Assembly (NCBI GenBank): GCA_005776585.1
Contig: SXOX01000032.1
Coordinates: 1 to 51,463, forward strand
DNA: 51,463 nt
Source of the DNA: Pseudomonadota bacterium
Lineage (GTDB): Bacteria; Myxococcota_A; UBA9042; GCA-2863065
Reading direction: 5' to 3'
Shown: in pieces, positions 50,003 to 51,463 of the stretch
How positions within the stretch are numbered: position 1 is the first letter of the stretch
Layout of the letters: each line of letters opens with the position of its first letter
Made by a program: the position numbers and the translations under genes
Notes under the pieces: model-generated
What the model was told of the DNA's origin: nothing
What the model saw: only the letters and a program-made list of their open reading frames with translations
The model's database searches: none

Positions 50003-51463
50003 ATGAACGAATCGACTCGCCAATCGCTTTCGCTCATCTTCCTGAACGGGAAGTACAAGGACACGTGCTACCCAGTGCGCGACGGTCTCATCGTCGGCCG
50101 AGGGGAGCAGGCTGACGTCTACGTGCCGGACTTCAAGGCCTCACGCAGCCACGCGCGCATCCACTGTCACTCGGACGGCTCGCTGGAGCTCGAGGACCTG
50201 GGCAGCCACAACGGGACCTGGGTCAACGACCACCGCGTCAGTCGCATCTCGCTGGTGGATCGCGACGTCATCAGCATCGGCACGACGCGGCTCGAGGTCG
50301 TCGGCAGTGACCGCGCGCGCTCCGCAGACGCGATAACCGGCGCCGACGACGGGATTGGATCTGGGCCGCGCATCGTGCGTCGACTGGATCGGTCCGTCTC
50401 ACCTCAGCCGTCCGAACTTCCACGAGACGACTTCCTCGATGCGCTCGGGGTCCCGACGATCGCCGAGCTCGCCGAAGGCGGGGCGGAACCCATCCAGCGT
50501 CTCCGCGCCAAGGTTCACCACTACGCCATCGTCAACGACATCGCCAAGGCCCTCGCCTCCACGGTGCAGCTCCCCACGCTGCTCTCGCGCGCGCTCGAGA
50601 TCATCCTCCAGGTCATCGGGGCCGACCGCGGCTACGTCATCCTGGTCGAGTCGGATACCGGCCGTCAGCTGCCCGGCGCGGCCCGTCGTCGGGGTCAGAG
50701 CGCCGAGGAGGTCATCCCGCTCCAGGTCAGCCACACCATCATCGACTACGTCATCCGCGAGCGGTCGGTCGTGCTGTCGTCGGACGCCGCGCTCGACGAT
50801 CGCTTCGGGCTCAAGGAGTCCATCGTCCTGCACCGCATCCGCTCGGTGCTGTGCGTGCCGATGGTGCATCTCGATCGCGTCAACGGCGTCATCCAGCTCG
50901 ACACCGAAGGCTCTGGCCTCGGATTTACCGACGACGACGTCGAGCTCGCCAGCGTCATCGCGCCCGTGCTCGCGGTCGCCGTCGAGAACACGCGCCTCTT
51001 CGAGGTCCAGCAGCGCACCATCGACGAGCTGCGCCTGGCCAACAGCAAGCTGCTCCGCGCGCAGGAGCAGCTCGTCTCCAAGGAGCGGATGGCCGTCCTC
51101 GGCCGCGTCACCTCGGGTCTCGCGCCCGAGATCCGCAACCTGATGGGCCCGTTCATGCTGGCCGACCTGCTCCAGTCTCAATACCCCGGTGACGAGCGCA
51201 TCCAGGAGTACGCGACGCTCATGCTCGAGGCGTACGGGCGCATCGGTGCGCTGGTCGAGGAGATTCGCCTCATGGCGCGCGGCGAGCGGCCTGGCCTCGA
51301 CGTGGGCAGTCACGATCTGCGCCGTACGGTCGAAGCGGTCGTGCGCTTCCTCAAGTGCGATCAGGAAATCCGGCAGCATCAGATCGTCGTCGACGTCGAG
51401 GACCTGGGCACCTGCCGCTACGACGAGCTGCGCTTCAAGCAGGTGCTCATCAACCTCATTCGC
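50003..51463 (+). CDS. FHA-GAF histidine-kinase-like protein (C-terminus beyond the window)
   Basis: 487 residues visible from ATG 50003; the frame runs off the end. Residues about 10-100 are an FHA domain (LIVGRGEQADVYV, SRSHARIH, LGSHNGTWVND), which binds phosphothreonine. Residues about 175-320 form a GAF domain (LLSRALEIILQVIGADRGYVIL, SVLCVPMVHLDRVNGVIQLD). A coiled coil leads into a HisKA-like segment, KERMAVLGRVTSGLAPEIRN, where kinases have AHE; residue 375 is Pro instead of the phospho-acceptor His. The visible C-terminus (YDELRFKQVLINLIR) is the start of the ATPase N-box. It may be a pseudokinase or use another His. Cytoplasmic: no membrane segment is seen. Confidence 0.88.
   Translation, partial: MNESTRQSLSLIFLNGKYKDTCYPVRDGLIVGRGEQADVYVPDFKASRSHARIHCHSDGSLELEDLGSHNGTWVNDHRVSRISLVDRDVISIGTTRLEVVGSDRARSADAITGADDGIGSGPRIVRRLDRSVSPQPSELPRDDFLDALGVPTIAELAEGGAEPIQRLRAKVHHYAIVNDIAKALASTVQLPTLLSRALEIILQVIGADRGYVILVESDTGRQLPGAARRRGQSAEEVIPLQVSHTIIDYVIRERSVVLSSDAALDDRFGLKESIVLHRIRSVLCVPMVHLDRVNGVIQLDTEGSGLGFTDDDVELASVIAPVLAVAVENTRLFEVQQRTIDELRLANSKLLRAQEQLVSKERMAVLGRVTSGLAPEIRNLMGPFMLADLLQSQYPGDERIQEYATLMLEAYGRIGALVEEIRLMARGERPGLDVGSHDLRRTVEAVVRFLKCDQEIRQHQIVVDVEDLGTCRYDELRFKQVLINLIR

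Overview
The window is high-GC (about 65-70%), densely packed and bacterial. Its protein repertoire suggests a predatory or social member of the Myxococcota (former Deltaproteobacteria): FG-GAP/VCBS proteins with ASPIC/UnbV tails, many SUMF1-fold membrane proteins, a giant lipoprotein of Dictyostelium-type Cys-rich and thrombospondin-3-like repeats, an FHA-GAF kinase-like protein and a sigma-54-type promoter. No rRNA, tRNA, CRISPR array, integrase or transposase was recognised.

Region 1 (about 1-28,800) is an accessory region of envelope or secreted proteins built from a few repeatedly duplicated families: three FG-GAP/ASPIC proteins, four single-pass SUMF1-fold proteins, four large polytopic GT-C-like membrane proteins, an SGNH hydrolase and two cysteine-rich proteins. 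In its middle lies the most striking gene (18524-21031), a predicted selenoprotein. A beta-propeller-like LVIVD protein runs into a redoxin domain whose first active-site Cys is encoded by an in-frame UGA (W-Sec-PIC). The reading frame continues 136 codons past the UGA, and a hairpin of bacterial SECIS type (6-bp stem, AGGUU loop) lies 10 nt after it. On the minus strand, 28775 to 21013 is a tight five-gene operon of two GT-C-like proteins, a membrane-anchored proline/glycine-rich protein, a Cys-rich lipoprotein and a further lipoprotein.

Region 2 (28,968-32,055) is a housekeeping operon with 4-nt overlaps: cysteine desulfurase, tRNA 2-thiouridylase MnmA and RNase III. It is followed by 682 bp of lower-GC non-coding DNA ending in a sigma-54-type promoter for a small exported protein. 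Convergent with that is the 2059-aa Cys-rich surface lipoprotein (33162-39341).

Region 3 (39,533-51,463) is mostly metabolic: MalQ; a family I lipase, DUF971 protein, RNase PH and aldehyde dehydrogenase in one cluster; an HTTM membrane protein with an AKPAEP-repeat tail; an L-asparaginase overlapping a GT39-type glycosyltransferase; and a truncated FHA-GAF histidine-kinase-like protein whose H-box His appears to be Pro.

Several genes have a -10-like element only 6-9 nt before the start codon and no Shine-Dalgarno sequence, suggesting leaderless mRNAs. Functional ties between the Sec redoxin and the neighbouring Cys-rich envelope proteins are plausible but inferred. All family assignments are by eye from motifs; no database search was run.
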